A stretch of 64,000 bases of DNA from assembly GCF_051860505.1 (NCBI RefSeq), contig NZ_JBHYDX010000019.1:1-64000 (forward strand), given 5' to 3'. The DNA comes from Pannonibacter sp051860505 (lineage in GTDB: Bacteria; Pseudomonadota; Alphaproteobacteria; Rhizobiales; Stappiaceae). A model generated the notes under the pieces. It had not been told where the DNA came from. It made no database searches and saw only the letters and a list, made by a program, of their open reading frames with translations. Each line of letters begins with the position of its first letter. Position 1 is the stretch's first letter. Positions 10,569 to 20,989 of the stretch are shown here, in pieces. Both the position numbers and the translations under genes were made by a program.

Positions 10569-10892
10569 TTAGCCGGTGGTGACGCCCTTCTCGGCGAACA
10601 CGGTCTGCAGTTCCTGGTTCTGGAACATCTCGCGCACGATGTCGCAGCCGCCGACGAACTCGCCCTTGATGTAGAGCTGCGGAATGGTCGGCCAGCTGGC
10701 GTAGTCCTTGATGCCCTGGCGCAGGTCCGCGTCCTCGAGCACGTTGATGCCCTTGTAGGGCACGCCAAGGTAGTCGAGGATCTGGACGACCTGGCCGGAG
10801 AACCCGCACTGCGGGAAATTCGGCGTGCCCTTCATGAACAGCACAACGTCGTTGCTTTCGACTTCGTTCTTGATCCAGTCCTGAATGCTCAT
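10569..10892 (-). CDS. grxD: Monothiol glutaredoxin, Grx4/GrxD type
   Basis: The 107-residue protein carries the CGFS active site (Cys29) in KGTPNFPQCGFS, the mark of class II monothiol glutaredoxins that carry and transfer [2Fe-2S] clusters. TIPQLYIKGEFVGGCDIVREM is the glutathione-binding cis-Pro and C-terminal helix region. It lies 73 bases after bolA on the same strand; CGFS glutaredoxins and BolA proteins form shared-cluster heterodimers, so the two products very likely interact. Confidence 0.93.
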   Translation of the reverse strand: MSIQDWIKNEVESNDVVLFMKGTPNFPQCGFSGQVVQILDYLGVPYKGINVLEDADLRQGIKDYASWPTIPQLYIKGEFVGGCDIVREMFQNQELQTVFAEKGVTTG

Positions 10893-10965
10893 CGCTTGGT
10901 CCTCGTCTCCATGGGCCGCTTCAAGGGGCCTGGAACAATGTCTGCAGGGGCTTTTGTCGTCTTGC

Positions 10966-11199
10966 TCAATCCGGCGCGTTGGTCTGAAGGGCCAGGGCGT
11001 GCAGCGTGTCGCCCATGTTGCCCTTCAGCGCCTGGTAGACCATTTGGTGCTGCTGCACGCGGCTCTTGCCCCGGAAGGCTTCCGAGACGACGTTTGCAGC
11101 ATAGTGGTCACCGTCACCAGCCAGATCGCGCACCTCGATCGTGGCGTCTGGCAGGGCAGCCTTGATCAGGGTGATGATTTCATTCGCGTCCATCGGCAT
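10966..11199 (-). CDS. bolA: BolA family protein
   Basis: A 77-residue BolA-fold protein with the conserved histidines (GDGDHYAANVVSEAF, RVQQHQMVYQAL, LHALAL) that ligate a [2Fe-2S] cluster together with monothiol glutaredoxins. It lies between purL and grxD, the arrangement seen in many Rhizobiales. The likely job is iron-sulfur trafficking or iron sensing, by family knowledge. Confidence 0.9.
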   Translation of the reverse strand: MPMDANEIITLIKAALPDATIEVRDLAGDGDHYAANVVSEAFRGKSRVQQHQMVYQALKGNMGDTLHALALQTNAPD

Positions 11200-11300
11200 C
11201 GGTCTGGCCCTCTTCCCTTTGACTTCCCGGTCAGGCAGCGCGCGTCCGCCTGACCTTGCGTTTCCTCACCCGGCAGGATTGCCGATCCGGATGCTCCGGG

Positions 11301-13505
<2,205 letters not shown>

Positions 13506-13765
13506 CCGCTTCGTTGCGCGAGGGACAAGGCCTGTGCCGGTTCGAGCCCCCTTTAACAGATCACCGCAGGGAATGGGAGAGCTTCACGGCTCAAAACACA
13601 GGCTGAAAACGTTCTGATGCACGAGGGGAGTGCAAGCAAAAGCTCCGGAGTTGTTTCGCGCTTGTCTTGCAACTGACTGCCAATTTTTACGATGCAACTT
13701 ATTATTTTAAGATTTCATTCAGCATGTCCCCTTAGCTCTGGTCATAGATGACCAAGGGGAAGTAA

Positions 13766-15133
13766 ATGTTTCGATTCAAGTCAGTAACGTCCGAAGCGCC
13801 GAGCGCCATCAGTAAAACTCCCGAGCTTCCCTTGCTGGCAATCGTGGCGGCCTTGCGCGGACTTGAAGCCCATGCCCGACTGGAGGGGCTTGATGCGCTT
13901 CCGGCGGACCTGGCCGCTGCCCTAACGTCGTTGGCTGCAACGCTTGGCCGGCAGGACGAGACCCAGCTGCGCCAGACCGTGGACTATTCAGTCCAGGCCA
14001 GCGAGGCGATGGCGGCGACCGCGCGCATCACCGGCGAAATTCGCGACACCGACCAGCAGGCCCGGATAATGTCGGCCGGCGTCGACGAACTGACTGCGTC
14101 CATCGAACAGATCTCGCAGACGGCCAACGAGGCCGCCACATCCATGGAAGAGGCGCATGAGGCGCTGCAGGGCGGGGCAGGGGCCACGCGCAAGGCGGCG
14201 GCATCGTCGCTGCGGATTGGCGAGTCCTTTGACAAGATGAGCGAAAGCGCCCGCCAGCTGGCTCTGGCGGCCGAGCAGATCAGCACCTTTGTCGCCACCA
14301 TCGATGGCCTGGCGCAGCAGACCAACCTGCTTGCGCTGAACGCCACCATCGAGGCCGCGCGCGCCGGCGAGGCCGGCAAGGGCTTTGCCGTCGTCGCCAG
14401 CGAGGTCAAGCAGTTGTCCGGCCAGACCCAGAAGGCCACCGACGACATTCGCGCCCGCATCGAGCGCCTGCAGGTGCATGTCGGCGAGGTCATGTCTTCG
14501 GTCGACGAGGTTCAGGGACTGGTCGGGGACAGTGCCGAGCAATCCGAGGATGCCGCCACCAAGATCGGGTCCGTGCTCGAGCATGTCGGCAGCAATGCCA
14601 CCCGGATGAACGCGATTGCCGGACTTCTCAGCCAGCAGAGCGAAGCCGTGCGCGAGATCGCCACCGGCATCCACGCCATTGCCCGCCATTCGGAGGCCGC
14701 TACCCGTTACACCGAGGACGTCATCCGCGCGGTCGGCAGCTCGGAAACGGTGATCAACGCCCAGTTTGCCGAGCTCGACAAGCGCGAGATCGCCAATTAC
14801 GTGCTGCACCGGGCCAAGTCCGACCACCTTCTGTGGAAGAAGCGCTTGTCCGAGATGCTGGTTGGCCTGAAAAGCCTCAAGACCGAAGAACTCAACGATC
14901 ATCACCATTGCCGGCTCGGCAAATGGTACGACGGCGTGACCGATCAGAAGCTGCGCAGCCATTCCTCGTTCGCAGCCCTGCTGCCTGTCCACGAGGCAGT
15001 TCACCGCAATGGCAAGCTGGCGGCCAGCCTCCATGCCAAGGGTGACCGGGACGGTGCACTCAAGGCGCTGGCCGACATGGAAAAGGCGTCGACTGAAGTC
15101 GTCCGCCACATCGACGCCCTTCTGAAGGGCTGA
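13766..15133 (+). CDS. Soluble methyl-accepting chemotaxis protein with C-terminal CZB zinc-binding domain
   Basis: A 455-residue chemoreceptor with no membrane segment or signal peptide, hence cytoplasmic. The signalling hairpin tip is DGLAQQTNLLALNATIEAARAG (about 180-201). The C-terminal 100 residues match the chemoreceptor zinc-binding (CZB) domain: HLLW (His354), CRLGKWY (Cys382), and VHEAVH (His409, His413), a 3His-1Cys zinc site. In other bacteria CZB receptors sense zinc or hypochlorous acid. The start is preceded by AAGGGGAAGT. No other chemotaxis gene is in the window. It separates purL from purQ. Confidence 0.92.
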   Translation: MFRFKSVTSEAPSAISKTPELPLLAIVAALRGLEAHARLEGLDALPADLAAALTSLAATLGRQDETQLRQTVDYSVQASEAMAATARITGEIRDTDQQARIMSAGVDELTASIEQISQTANEAATSMEEAHEALQGGAGATRKAAASSLRIGESFDKMSESARQLALAAEQISTFVATIDGLAQQTNLLALNATIEAARAGEAGKGFAVVASEVKQLSGQTQKATDDIRARIERLQVHVGEVMSSVDEVQGLVGDSAEQSEDAATKIGSVLEHVGSNATRMNAIAGLLSQQSEAVREIATGIHAIARHSEAATRYTEDVIRAVGSSETVINAQFAELDKREIANYVLHRAKSDHLLWKKRLSEMLVGLKSLKTEELNDHHHCRLGKWYDGVTDQKLRSHSSFAALLPVHEAVHRNGKLAASLHAKGDRDGALKALADMEKASTEVVRHIDALLKG

Positions 15134-15136
15134 AAT

Positions 15137-16108
15137 CTAAGCCTGCTCCAGGCGCGCGCTGGCCAGCACGCACATCAGTTCGAACATCAGCGAGGCTCCC
15201 AGCCATGCGGTCCCGCCAGAGGGATCGAAGGGCGGGGAGACCTCGACCAGATCCGCGCCGATCAGGTTGAGGCCGGAGAGCTTGCGGATCATCCGCTGCG
15301 CCTGGAACGAGGTGAAGCCGCCGATCTCCGGCGTGCCGGTGCCCGGCGCGAAGGCCGGGTCGATGCCGTCGATATCGAAGCTGACATAGGTGGGGTCCAG
15401 GCCGACACGCTCGCGGGCCTCGTCCATCACATGCTCGACGCCGCGTTCCATCAGCTCTTCGATCATGATGATGCGCACGCCCTGGGCCTCGCCCCATTCG
15501 ATGTCCTCGCCGTCATACATCGTGCCGCGAATACCGATCTGGACGACGCGCTCGGGATCCAGCAGTTCCTCCTCGATGGCGCGGCGGAAGGGCGTGCCAT
15601 GGGTGTAGCGGAAGCCGCCAAAATAGCCGTCGAAGAGGTCCGTATGGGCATCGAAATGCACCATGCCGAGAGGCCCCTGCCGGGCGAGGGCCCTCAGGAT
15701 CGGCAAGGACACCAGATGGTCACCGCCAGCGGATAGCGGCGTGATGCCGAGATCCATCACCTGGTCATAGAAGCCGGTGATACGGGCGAGCGCATCCTGC
15801 ACATCCGCCGGGTTCACCGGGGCGTCCCCAAGGTCGGCGCAGGACACGAGCTTGAACGGATTGACGCCGGTGTGCGGATGCACCTGCCGGATCATGGTGG
15901 AGAGGTCGCGCAACTGCCGCGGCCCATGCCGGGCCCCGGCGCGGTTCGTGGTGCCCCCATCCCAGGGCACGCCGATGAGGCCGATATCCACGTCGGCGGC
16001 CCTGTCGTCGCCGAGGCTGACATGCGGCAGGCGCATGAAGGTGGCAATCCCGGCAAAGCGCGGCAGATCAAAGCCGGACACCGGCTGGAAGAAGTCATCG
16101 CCCGTCAT
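15137..16108 (-). CDS. speB: Agmatinase-family ureohydrolase
   Basis: A 323-residue dinuclear-manganese hydrolase of the arginase/agmatinase fold. All metal-binding motifs are intact: GGDH (His131), DAHTD (Asp153, His155, Asp157) and SFDIDGIDP (Asp245, Asp247), followed by GTGTPE. The sequence around the substrate loop does not let me separate agmatinase from guanidinobutyrase or guanidinopropionase, so the symbol is provisional. The product would be urea plus an amine such as putrescine. It converges on the chemoreceptor gene with only a 3-base gap and is flanked upstream by repeats. Confidence 0.8.
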   Translation of the reverse strand: MTGDDFFQPVSGFDLPRFAGIATFMRLPHVSLGDDRAADVDIGLIGVPWDGGTTNRAGARHGPRQLRDLSTMIRQVHPHTGVNPFKLVSCADLGDAPVNPADVQDALARITGFYDQVMDLGITPLSAGGDHLVSLPILRALARQGPLGMVHFDAHTDLFDGYFGGFRYTHGTPFRRAIEEELLDPERVVQIGIRGTMYDGEDIEWGEAQGVRIIMIEELMERGVEHVMDEARERVGLDPTYVSFDIDGIDPAFAPGTGTPEIGGFTSFQAQRMIRKLSGLNLIGADLVEVSPPFDPSGGTAWLGASLMFELMCVLASARLEQA

Positions 16109-16197
16109 CTGTTCCCCCGTTTTGCGTCAGCATGCACGGTGGTGGCGGGGGCAGCAAGAGGAGGGGGCGCTTCCACTAAGTCCGGGATTCGATCTGA

Positions 16198-16640
16198 GGT
16201 GTTTGCCCCCCACCCCCGACCCTGCCAGGGGCGAGCCACGGGTCTCGTCCCGCCTTCGGCCCCCACGAGGGGGAGGGGAGCTGAGATGCCGGGCCCTCGA
16301 AACAAGGAACAGGTCGCAGCGCCAGCCGCCCCTCCCCCTCGTGGGGAGGGCTATCGCATATGAAGCCAGACGGCTCTCAAGGCCTCTCAGCCCCCCTCCC
16401 CCTCGTGGGGAGGGGTGAGGGGTGGGGGGCACGGTGGCCGTTTGATCGCAAAGTGCGTGAAACACGCCCAGTCAGGAACGCGGGTTACCTGGATTGCAGT
16501 CTGTTCCCCCCCCCCCCCCCCCCCCACGAGGGGGAGGGGAGCGGAGAGGCTCGGACTGGGTTGGGTTCTAGGCGCATTCCCTGACAACGATATGTGCCAG
16601 ACTTCATATGCGATAGCCCTGCCACGAGGGTAAGGGGTGG
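16198..16640. repeat. Cluster of dispersed inverted-repeat elements with a 20-plus C tract
   Basis: This non-coding stretch between the ureohydrolase and DUF2164 genes holds several arms of the repeat family (CCCTCCCCCTCGTGGGGAGG at about 16330 and 16397, and its complement at about 16268 and 16530). The spacer AGTCAGGAACGCGGGTTACC...TGGATT at about 16470-16495 has a close relative at about 25298-25320, so these are copies of one element. An uninterrupted C run starting at about 16505 stands where an intact arm would be. The outer words TTCATATGCGATAGCCCTGC also recur near other copies. Confidence 0.75.
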
Positions 16641-16682
16641 TGGGCAGCAGCAGACCGGATTACAATCTGGCGAGCCAGCCCG

Positions 16683-16931
16683 TCACCGCCGGTCGTGGCG
16701 CTCCAGGGCAGAGAGATCGTCGCTGAGATCGTCGAAGCGGCGGGCGACGAGGGCGGCGGCGTCGCGCACCCCTTGCGTATAGAAGGCGCTGCCGGCTTCC
16801 TGGCTGAGGAAATCCAGGAGGCGCAGGGCGTCCATGTTGCCGAGATCGATATCCAACTCGTTCCGGCAGAAGGCGGAAAGGCGGCTGGCGATTTCGGTCT
16901 GGAGATCGCGGGGAAGATCGAGCTTGCTCAT
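16683..16931 (-). CDS. DUF2164 family protein
   Basis: An 82-residue acidic protein (LPRDLQTEIASRLSAFCRNELDIDLGNMDALRLLDFLSQE...) that fits DUF2164, a small all-helical family of unknown function. GGGGA precedes the ATG at suitable spacing. It begins 29 bases after the purQ stop on the same strand, so it is probably the last gene of the purC-purS-purQ transcript. Confidence 0.75.
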   Translation of the reverse strand: MSKLDLPRDLQTEIASRLSAFCRNELDIDLGNMDALRLLDFLSQEAGSAFYTQGVRDAAALVARRFDDLSDDLSALERHDRR

Positions 16932-16960
16932 GTCCTGTCCCCGCGCTGTGGTGTCCTTGT

Positions 16961-17632
16961 TCAGGCGACCAGCTGGCCGACGAGGCTCTCGAACAGCTTG
17001 CGGCCGTCGCTGCCGCCCTGCAGGCCCTCGATCAGGTTTTCCGGATGCGGCATCATGCCGAGCACATTGCCCCTGGTATTGACGATGCCGGCGATGTCGT
17101 TCAGCGAGCCGTTCGGGTTCTGGCCATCCGCATAGCGGAACACGACCTGGCCGTTGTCCTCGATGGCCTTCAGCGTCTCGGCATCGGCGAAGTAGTTGCC
17201 GTCATGGTGGGCAATCGGGCAGCGCCAGACTTCGCCCTCCTGGAAGGCGTTGGAGAAGGCGGTGCGGGCGTTGACGGTTTTCAGCTGCACTTCCTTGCAG
17301 ATGAACTTCAGACCGGCATTGCGCATCAGGGCACCCGGCAGCAGGCCCGCCTCGGTGAGGATCTGGAAGCCGTTGCAAACGCCGAGGACATGCACGCCCT
17401 TGGCAGCGCGCTCGATCACGGTCTGCAGCACCGGCGAGCGGGCGGCAATGGCGCCGCAGCGCAGGTAGTCGCCGTAGGAGAAGCCGCCCGGGATGACGAT
17501 GAGATCGACGTCCGGAATGTCGGTGTCCGTGTGCCAGACCGTTGCCGGCTTGCGGCCGGTGATCGTCTCCAGCGCATAGAGCATGTCGCGGTCGCGGTTG
17601 AGGCCTGGGCAGAGGATGACGGCGGACTTCAT
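16961..17632 (-). CDS. purQ: Phosphoribosylformylglycinamidine synthase glutaminase subunit PurQ
   Basis: Class I glutamine amidotransferase that feeds ammonia to PurL. The 223-residue product has the nucleophile elbow GVCNGFQIL (Cys86) and the PHPE segment with the catalytic His and Glu near residue 197. The frame is open 19 codons upstream; MKSAVILCPGLNRDRD is the family N-terminus and is used here. It follows purS and a small membrane smORF. Confidence 0.95.
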   Translation of the reverse strand: MKSAVILCPGLNRDRDMLYALETITGRKPATVWHTDTDIPDVDLIVIPGGFSYGDYLRCGAIAARSPVLQTVIERAAKGVHVLGVCNGFQILTEAGLLPGALMRNAGLKFICKEVQLKTVNARTAFSNAFQEGEVWRCPIAHHDGNYFADAETLKAIEDNGQVVFRYADGQNPNGSLNDIAGIVNTRGNVLGMMPHPENLIEGLQGGSDGRKLFESLVGQLVA

Positions 17633-17663
17633 GATCTCGGTTCCCCGTTGGTCAGGTTTGCGC

Positions 17664-17771
17664 CTAGAGCAGGACCAGCACGGCCACAAGGCTCAAGGCA
17701 GCGGGAAGCAGGATGAACACGGCGGCCTTGAGGAGGAGGAAGCGGATCGCGCGGGCGCTGTCCTCATCCAT
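17664..17771 (-). CDS. 35-residue single-pass membrane smORF between purS and purQ
   Basis: Read directly from the minus strand: a polar N-terminus MDEDSARAIRF followed by about 24 hydrophobic residues (LLLKAAVFILLPAALSLVAV and then LVLL) and a TAG stop. A strong ribosome binding site (AGGGAGG) lies about 7 bases before the ATG. The gene begins 19 bases after the purS stop and ends 31 bases before the purQ start, so it fits inside the operon. The function is unknown; a one-helix membrane peptide is the only supported statement. Confidence 0.6.
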   Translation of the reverse strand: MDEDSARAIRFLLLKAAVFILLPAALSLVAVLVLL

Positions 17772-17790
17772 GGGCCAACCTCCCTCTGCT

Positions 17791-18030
17791 TCAGAGGATC
17801 TCGATGGCGTAGTTCTCGATCACCGTGTTGGCGAGCAGCTTTTCGCACATGGCGGCGATCTCTTCGCGCGCCTTGGCAGTGTCCCGGTCGCTCAGCTCGA
17901 TGTCGAAGACCTTGCCCTGGCGCACGCCGCCGATGCCGCCGAAGCCGAGCGCGCCAAGCGCCCCCTCGATGGCCTTGCCCTGGGGATCCAGAACGCCGTT
18001 CTTCAGGGTGACGGTGACACGTGCCTTCAT
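17791..18030 (-). CDS. purS: Phosphoribosylformylglycinamidine synthase subunit PurS
   Basis: A 79-residue bridging subunit that holds PurQ on PurL and assists ammonia transfer. The sequence MKARVTVTLKNGVLDPQGKAIEGAL is diagnostic. It lies downstream of purC, separated from it by a strong hairpin. Confidence 0.95.
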   Translation of the reverse strand: MKARVTVTLKNGVLDPQGKAIEGALGALGFGGIGGVRQGKVFDIELSDRDTAKAREEIAAMCEKLLANTVIENYAIEIL

Positions 18031-18145
18031 CGCTGTCGTCTTTCCGTTTGTCGCCTTGACCCCGCAGGGTCATCCGTTGCGCGCTCCTTACACCACAGCG
18101 GCCAAGCGCGAAAGAGCCAAGCTCCCGCTCGGGACATTGAAAAGC

Positions 18146-18180
18146 AAAAACCCCCGGCGAAGTTTCCGCCAGGGGTTTTT
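18146..18180 (-). terminator. Terminator or attenuating hairpin between purC and purS
   Basis: On the minus strand AAAAACCCCTGGCGG ... CCGCCGGGGGTTTTT-type arms enclose a short loop and end in five T residues. It starts 26 bases after the purC stop and lies 116 bases before purS. It could end a purC-only transcript or set purC above purSQ by partial read-through. Confidence 0.75.
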
Positions 18181-18205
18181 CGTCTCGTTGGCCGGTGCCG
18201 GATGC

Positions 18206-18970
18206 TTACTGCACCAGCGTCGGGCCGGAGCCGCCGGGGCGCTCGTTGTCGTTCAGGATGCCCAGACGGCGGGCAACTTCCTGATAGGCCTCGAGCATGC
18301 CGCCGAGGTCGCGGCGGAAGCGGTCCTTGTCCATCTTCTCGTTGGTCGTGATGTCCCACAGACGGCAGTTGTCCGGGGAAATCTCGTCGGCAACGACGAT
18401 GCGCATCATGTCGCCTTCGAACAGGCGGCCGCATTCGATCTTGAAATCGACGAGGCGGATGCCGACGCCGAGGAACAGGCCGGACAGGAAGTCATTGACA
18501 CGGATGGCGAGCGCCATGATGTCGTCGAGTTCCTGCGGGGTGGCCCAGCCGAAGGCGGTGACATGCTCTTCGGCGACCAGCGGGTCGTTCAGGGCATCGC
18601 TCTTGTAGTAGAACTCGATGATCGAGCGCGGCAGCTGGGTGCCTTCCTCGAGGCCGAGGCGGGTCGCCAGCGAGCCGGCGGCAACGTTGCGGACCACGAC
18701 TTCCAGCGGAATGATCTCGACTTCGCGGATCAGCTGCTCGCGCATGTTCATCCGGCGAATGAAATGGGTCGGGATGCCCATGCCGTTCAGCTGGTTGAAG
18801 ATGAACTCGGAGATCCGGTTGTTGAGGACACCCTTGCCGTCGACAATCTCGTGTTTCTTGGCATTGAAGGCTGTTGCGTCGTCCTTGAAATGCTGGATCA
18901 AGGTTCCAGGCTCCGGGCCCTCATAGAGGATCTTGCCCTTGCCTTCATAGATGCGCCGGCGGCGATTCAT
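18206..18970 (-). CDS. purC: Phosphoribosylaminoimidazole-succinocarboxamide synthase (SAICAR synthetase)
   Basis: Joins CAIR and aspartate with ATP in purine synthesis. The 254-residue product begins MNRRRRIYEGKGKILYEGPEPG and has SAICAR signatures such as EVVVRNVAAGS and RLVDFKIECGR. The open frame extends far upstream, but this start gives the normal family length and N-terminus. It is the first purine gene of this cluster; the strong hairpin downstream partly separates it from purS. Confidence 0.95.
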   Translation of the reverse strand: MNRRRRIYEGKGKILYEGPEPGTLIQHFKDDATAFNAKKHEIVDGKGVLNNRISEFIFNQLNGMGIPTHFIRRMNMREQLIREVEIIPLEVVVRNVAAGSLATRLGLEEGTQLPRSIIEFYYKSDALNDPLVAEEHVTAFGWATPQELDDIMALAIRVNDFLSGLFLGVGIRLVDFKIECGRLFEGDMMRIVVADEISPDNCRLWDITTNEKMDKDRFRRDLGGMLEAYQEVARRLGILNDNERPGGSGPTLVQ

Positions 18971-19278
18971 GGGCACGTACCGTGTTCGTTCGAGGAAATC
19001 CATCGAGGCGGGAAACTCCTTGGCGTCTGATTCCGGGTGGCGCGAGCGCTGACCAATCACCGCGTTATCGACATTTAGCCCCGCATTAGCGGCGCGGAAC
19101 TTAACTGATCCTTCGCAAAAGCACAATGAGCGCGGCCCTGCCTTTCTTTTTGCTGGCGCACCGATGGGGGGGCGCGGCGATATCGCGTTGATTTGCAGGG
19201 CGGTGAAGGATATTGAGAAGCCCGAAAAAGCCCCCATTTCAGGGGTAGACTTTCTGTCCGCCAGTGAGGAGGCACCAG
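18971..19278. other. Intergenic region between divergent purC and the zeta-subunit gene
   Basis: About 308 bases without a gene. It must hold the promoters of both divergent genes. No repeat, tRNA or recognisable riboswitch is visible, and I could not pick out a confident -35/-10 pair on either strand. Confidence 0.5.
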
Positions 19279-19602
19279 ATGAGCACGTTCGACAATCGCG
19301 AGAAGGGTTTCGAGAGCAAGTTTGCTCATGACGAGGAACTTCGCTTCAAGGCCACCGCCCGCCGCAACAAGCTGCTCGGCCTCTGGGCAGCCGACCTGCT
19401 TGGTCTTGCCGGCGAACAGGCAGACGCCTATGCCATGGAAGTCGTGCGCGCGGACTTCGAGGAAGCCGGTGACGAGGACGTGTTCCGCAAGATTCGCGGT
19501 GACTTCGACAAGGGGCATGTCGACCAGTCCGATCACCAGATTCGCCGCACCATGGACGAACTTCTGCACACCGCCGTCGACCAGATCCAGAAGGGCGAAT
19601 AA
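19279..19602 (+). CDS. F1-ATPase inhibitor zeta subunit (DUF1476)
   Basis: The 107-residue product (MSTFDNREKGFESKFAHDEELRFKATARRNKLLGLWAA...) is a clear member of DUF1476, shown in Paracoccus denitrificans to be the zeta subunit that blocks reverse rotation of F1Fo-ATPase. The N-terminal inhibitory segment and four-helix part are both present. GAGGAGG lies six bases before the ATG; an upstream ATG five codons earlier is less likely. It is divergent from purC and monocistronic with its own terminator. Confidence 0.9.
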   Translation: MSTFDNREKGFESKFAHDEELRFKATARRNKLLGLWAADLLGLAGEQADAYAMEVVRADFEEAGDEDVFRKIRGDFDKGHVDQSDHQIRRTMDELLHTAVDQIQKGE

Positions 19603-19623
19603 GCCTTTTCTGAATTTCTAGGA

Positions 19624-19650
19624 GACCCCGCTTCGGCGGGGTCTTTTTTT
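19624..19650 (+). terminator. Terminator of the zeta-subunit gene
   Basis: GACCCCGC-TTCG-GCGGGGTC hairpin with a seven-T tail, 21 bases after the stop codon. Confidence 0.92.
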
Positions 19651-19806
19651 GTCCGCTGCTTGACCCATCGTGCACTTGTTTAAAGTTGGGGGGCATCGCT
19701 CGTTCCGGCACGCCTTGCCGTCGCAGTGCGAACCGGCTTTGATCCCGGTCCAACCGGACGGCACCGGCGAGCCTCTCGCCTTGGCGTCGTGACAGCCCAG
19801 GGATCC

Positions 19807-20586
19807 ATGATCATGTCTAGCTCCACCCAGCCCAGCCTTGCCACGCGCTTGCGGGACGGCGAAACCATCGTGACCGCCTGGTCGAACCTTGCCGTTCCAA
19901 TCCTGGCCGAAGTGATGGGCCGGGCAGGCTACTCCTGCGTGACACTCGACATGCAGCATGGCCTGCATGACATTGCCAGCATCCGCGACGGACTGGCCGC
20001 CATTGCCCTGTCCGGTGCGCATCGCGCGGTCCGCATTCCGGTTGGCGAAACCGGAACGGCCAGCCGCGTACTGGATCTGGGGGCCGAGCTTGTGATCGCC
20101 CCGATGATCAACTCCGCTGCCGAGGCAAAGACCTTTGCCGATGCGATGAAGTATCCGCCCGTCGGAGCCCGCAGCTGGGGCCCGCAGCGCGGCGCGATGC
20201 TGGCCGGCAAGTCGCCCGCCGACTATCTCGCAAGCGCCAACACCGAGCTGGTCGCCCTCGCCATGATCGAGACGCCGGAGGCGATCGCGGCACTGGACGA
20301 GATCCTGGCGCAGCCGGGCATCGACGGCGTTTTCGTCGGGCCAAGCGATCTTTCGCTGACGCTCAACAAGGGAGCGAAGCTCGATCCGGGCGGCAATATG
20401 ACCATGGCGGCGGCACAGGACATTGCGGCCCGCACGCGCGCGGCGGGCAAGATTGCTGGCATCTTCTGCCTCGATGCGGCCGGCGTCGCTCCGGCGCGGG
20501 ACATGGGCTACAGTTTCATTGCCCATGGCGTCGATTTGACGCTGTTCTCCGCTGTTGTGAATGACACGCTGGCGCGGATCGGTTGA
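19807..20586 (+). CDS. HpcH/HpaI family aldolase
   Basis: A 260-residue class II (metal-dependent) aldolase of the HpcH/HpaI family, which cleaves 2-keto-3-deoxy acids such as 4-hydroxy-2-oxoheptanedioate or 2-keto-3-deoxyrhamnonate to pyruvate plus an aldehyde. Visible motifs are TLDMQHG, RSWGPQRG, AMIETPEAI and GVFVGPSDLS. The frame is open 27 codons upstream; the start after AGGGATCC is used, and an ATG two codons later is equally possible. No partner pathway gene is adjacent, so the natural substrate is not known. Confidence 0.85.
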   Translation: MIMSSSTQPSLATRLRDGETIVTAWSNLAVPILAEVMGRAGYSCVTLDMQHGLHDIASIRDGLAAIALSGAHRAVRIPVGETGTASRVLDLGAELVIAPMINSAAEAKTFADAMKYPPVGARSWGPQRGAMLAGKSPADYLASANTELVALAMIETPEAIAALDEILAQPGIDGVFVGPSDLSLTLNKGAKLDPGGNMTMAAAQDIAARTRAAGKIAGIFCLDAAGVAPARDMGYSFIAHGVDLTLFSAVVNDTLARIG

Positions 20587-20683
20587 CAAGGGTCAAGGCA
20601 GGGGAGGGGCGGACGGTCCATCTTGTCGCCCAGGTCATCACCGGGGCGCAGAGGGCGTCCGGACGGCGGGACGATGACGCAAG

Positions 20684-20713
20684 GCCGGGCTGGTGGCCCG
20701 GCGCCCCCCTTTT
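20684..20713 (+). terminator. Possible terminator of the aldolase gene
   Basis: GCCGGGC-TGGTG-GCCCGGC stem followed by GCCCCCC and four T residues. The stem is good but the T tract is short and separated from it. Confidence 0.45.
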
Positions 20714-20730
20714 GTCAGGGAACCCGTGTC

Positions 20731-20943
20731 ATGTGGAAGCTTGCCGTCATTCTCTTCATTGTCATCGGCCCGACGCTGGCCGGCATCGGAGCGCTCGTGC
20801 CGCTGACCATTTTCGGCGTCAATGATTTCAACGCGCTGTTCCTGGCGATCGCGGCCGGCATCGGCCTTGTGGTCGCCATTCCCGTCAGCCTTGTGGTCGG
20901 CAAGAAGATCAACGACGCCATCCGCCCCCGCCGCATGGCATGA
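20731..20943 (+). CDS. Small two-helix membrane protein
   Basis: A 70-residue protein with two hydrophobic helices (LAVILFIVIGPTLAGIGALV and FLAIAAGIGLVVAIPVSLVV) and a basic C-terminus (GKKINDAIRPRRMA). Similar small two-helix proteins are widespread in Rhizobiales and are sometimes labelled CTP synthetase in databases without support; it has no resemblance to that enzyme. The frame is open upstream, but MWKLAVIL is the natural start. The function is unknown. Confidence 0.6.
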   Translation: MWKLAVILFIVIGPTLAGIGALVPLTIFGVNDFNALFLAIAAGIGLVVAIPVSLVVGKKINDAIRPRRMA

Positions 20944-20989
20944 GGGGCAGGGCGCGCGAGGTCAATCGGACCAGGATGCAGAGTTTGAT

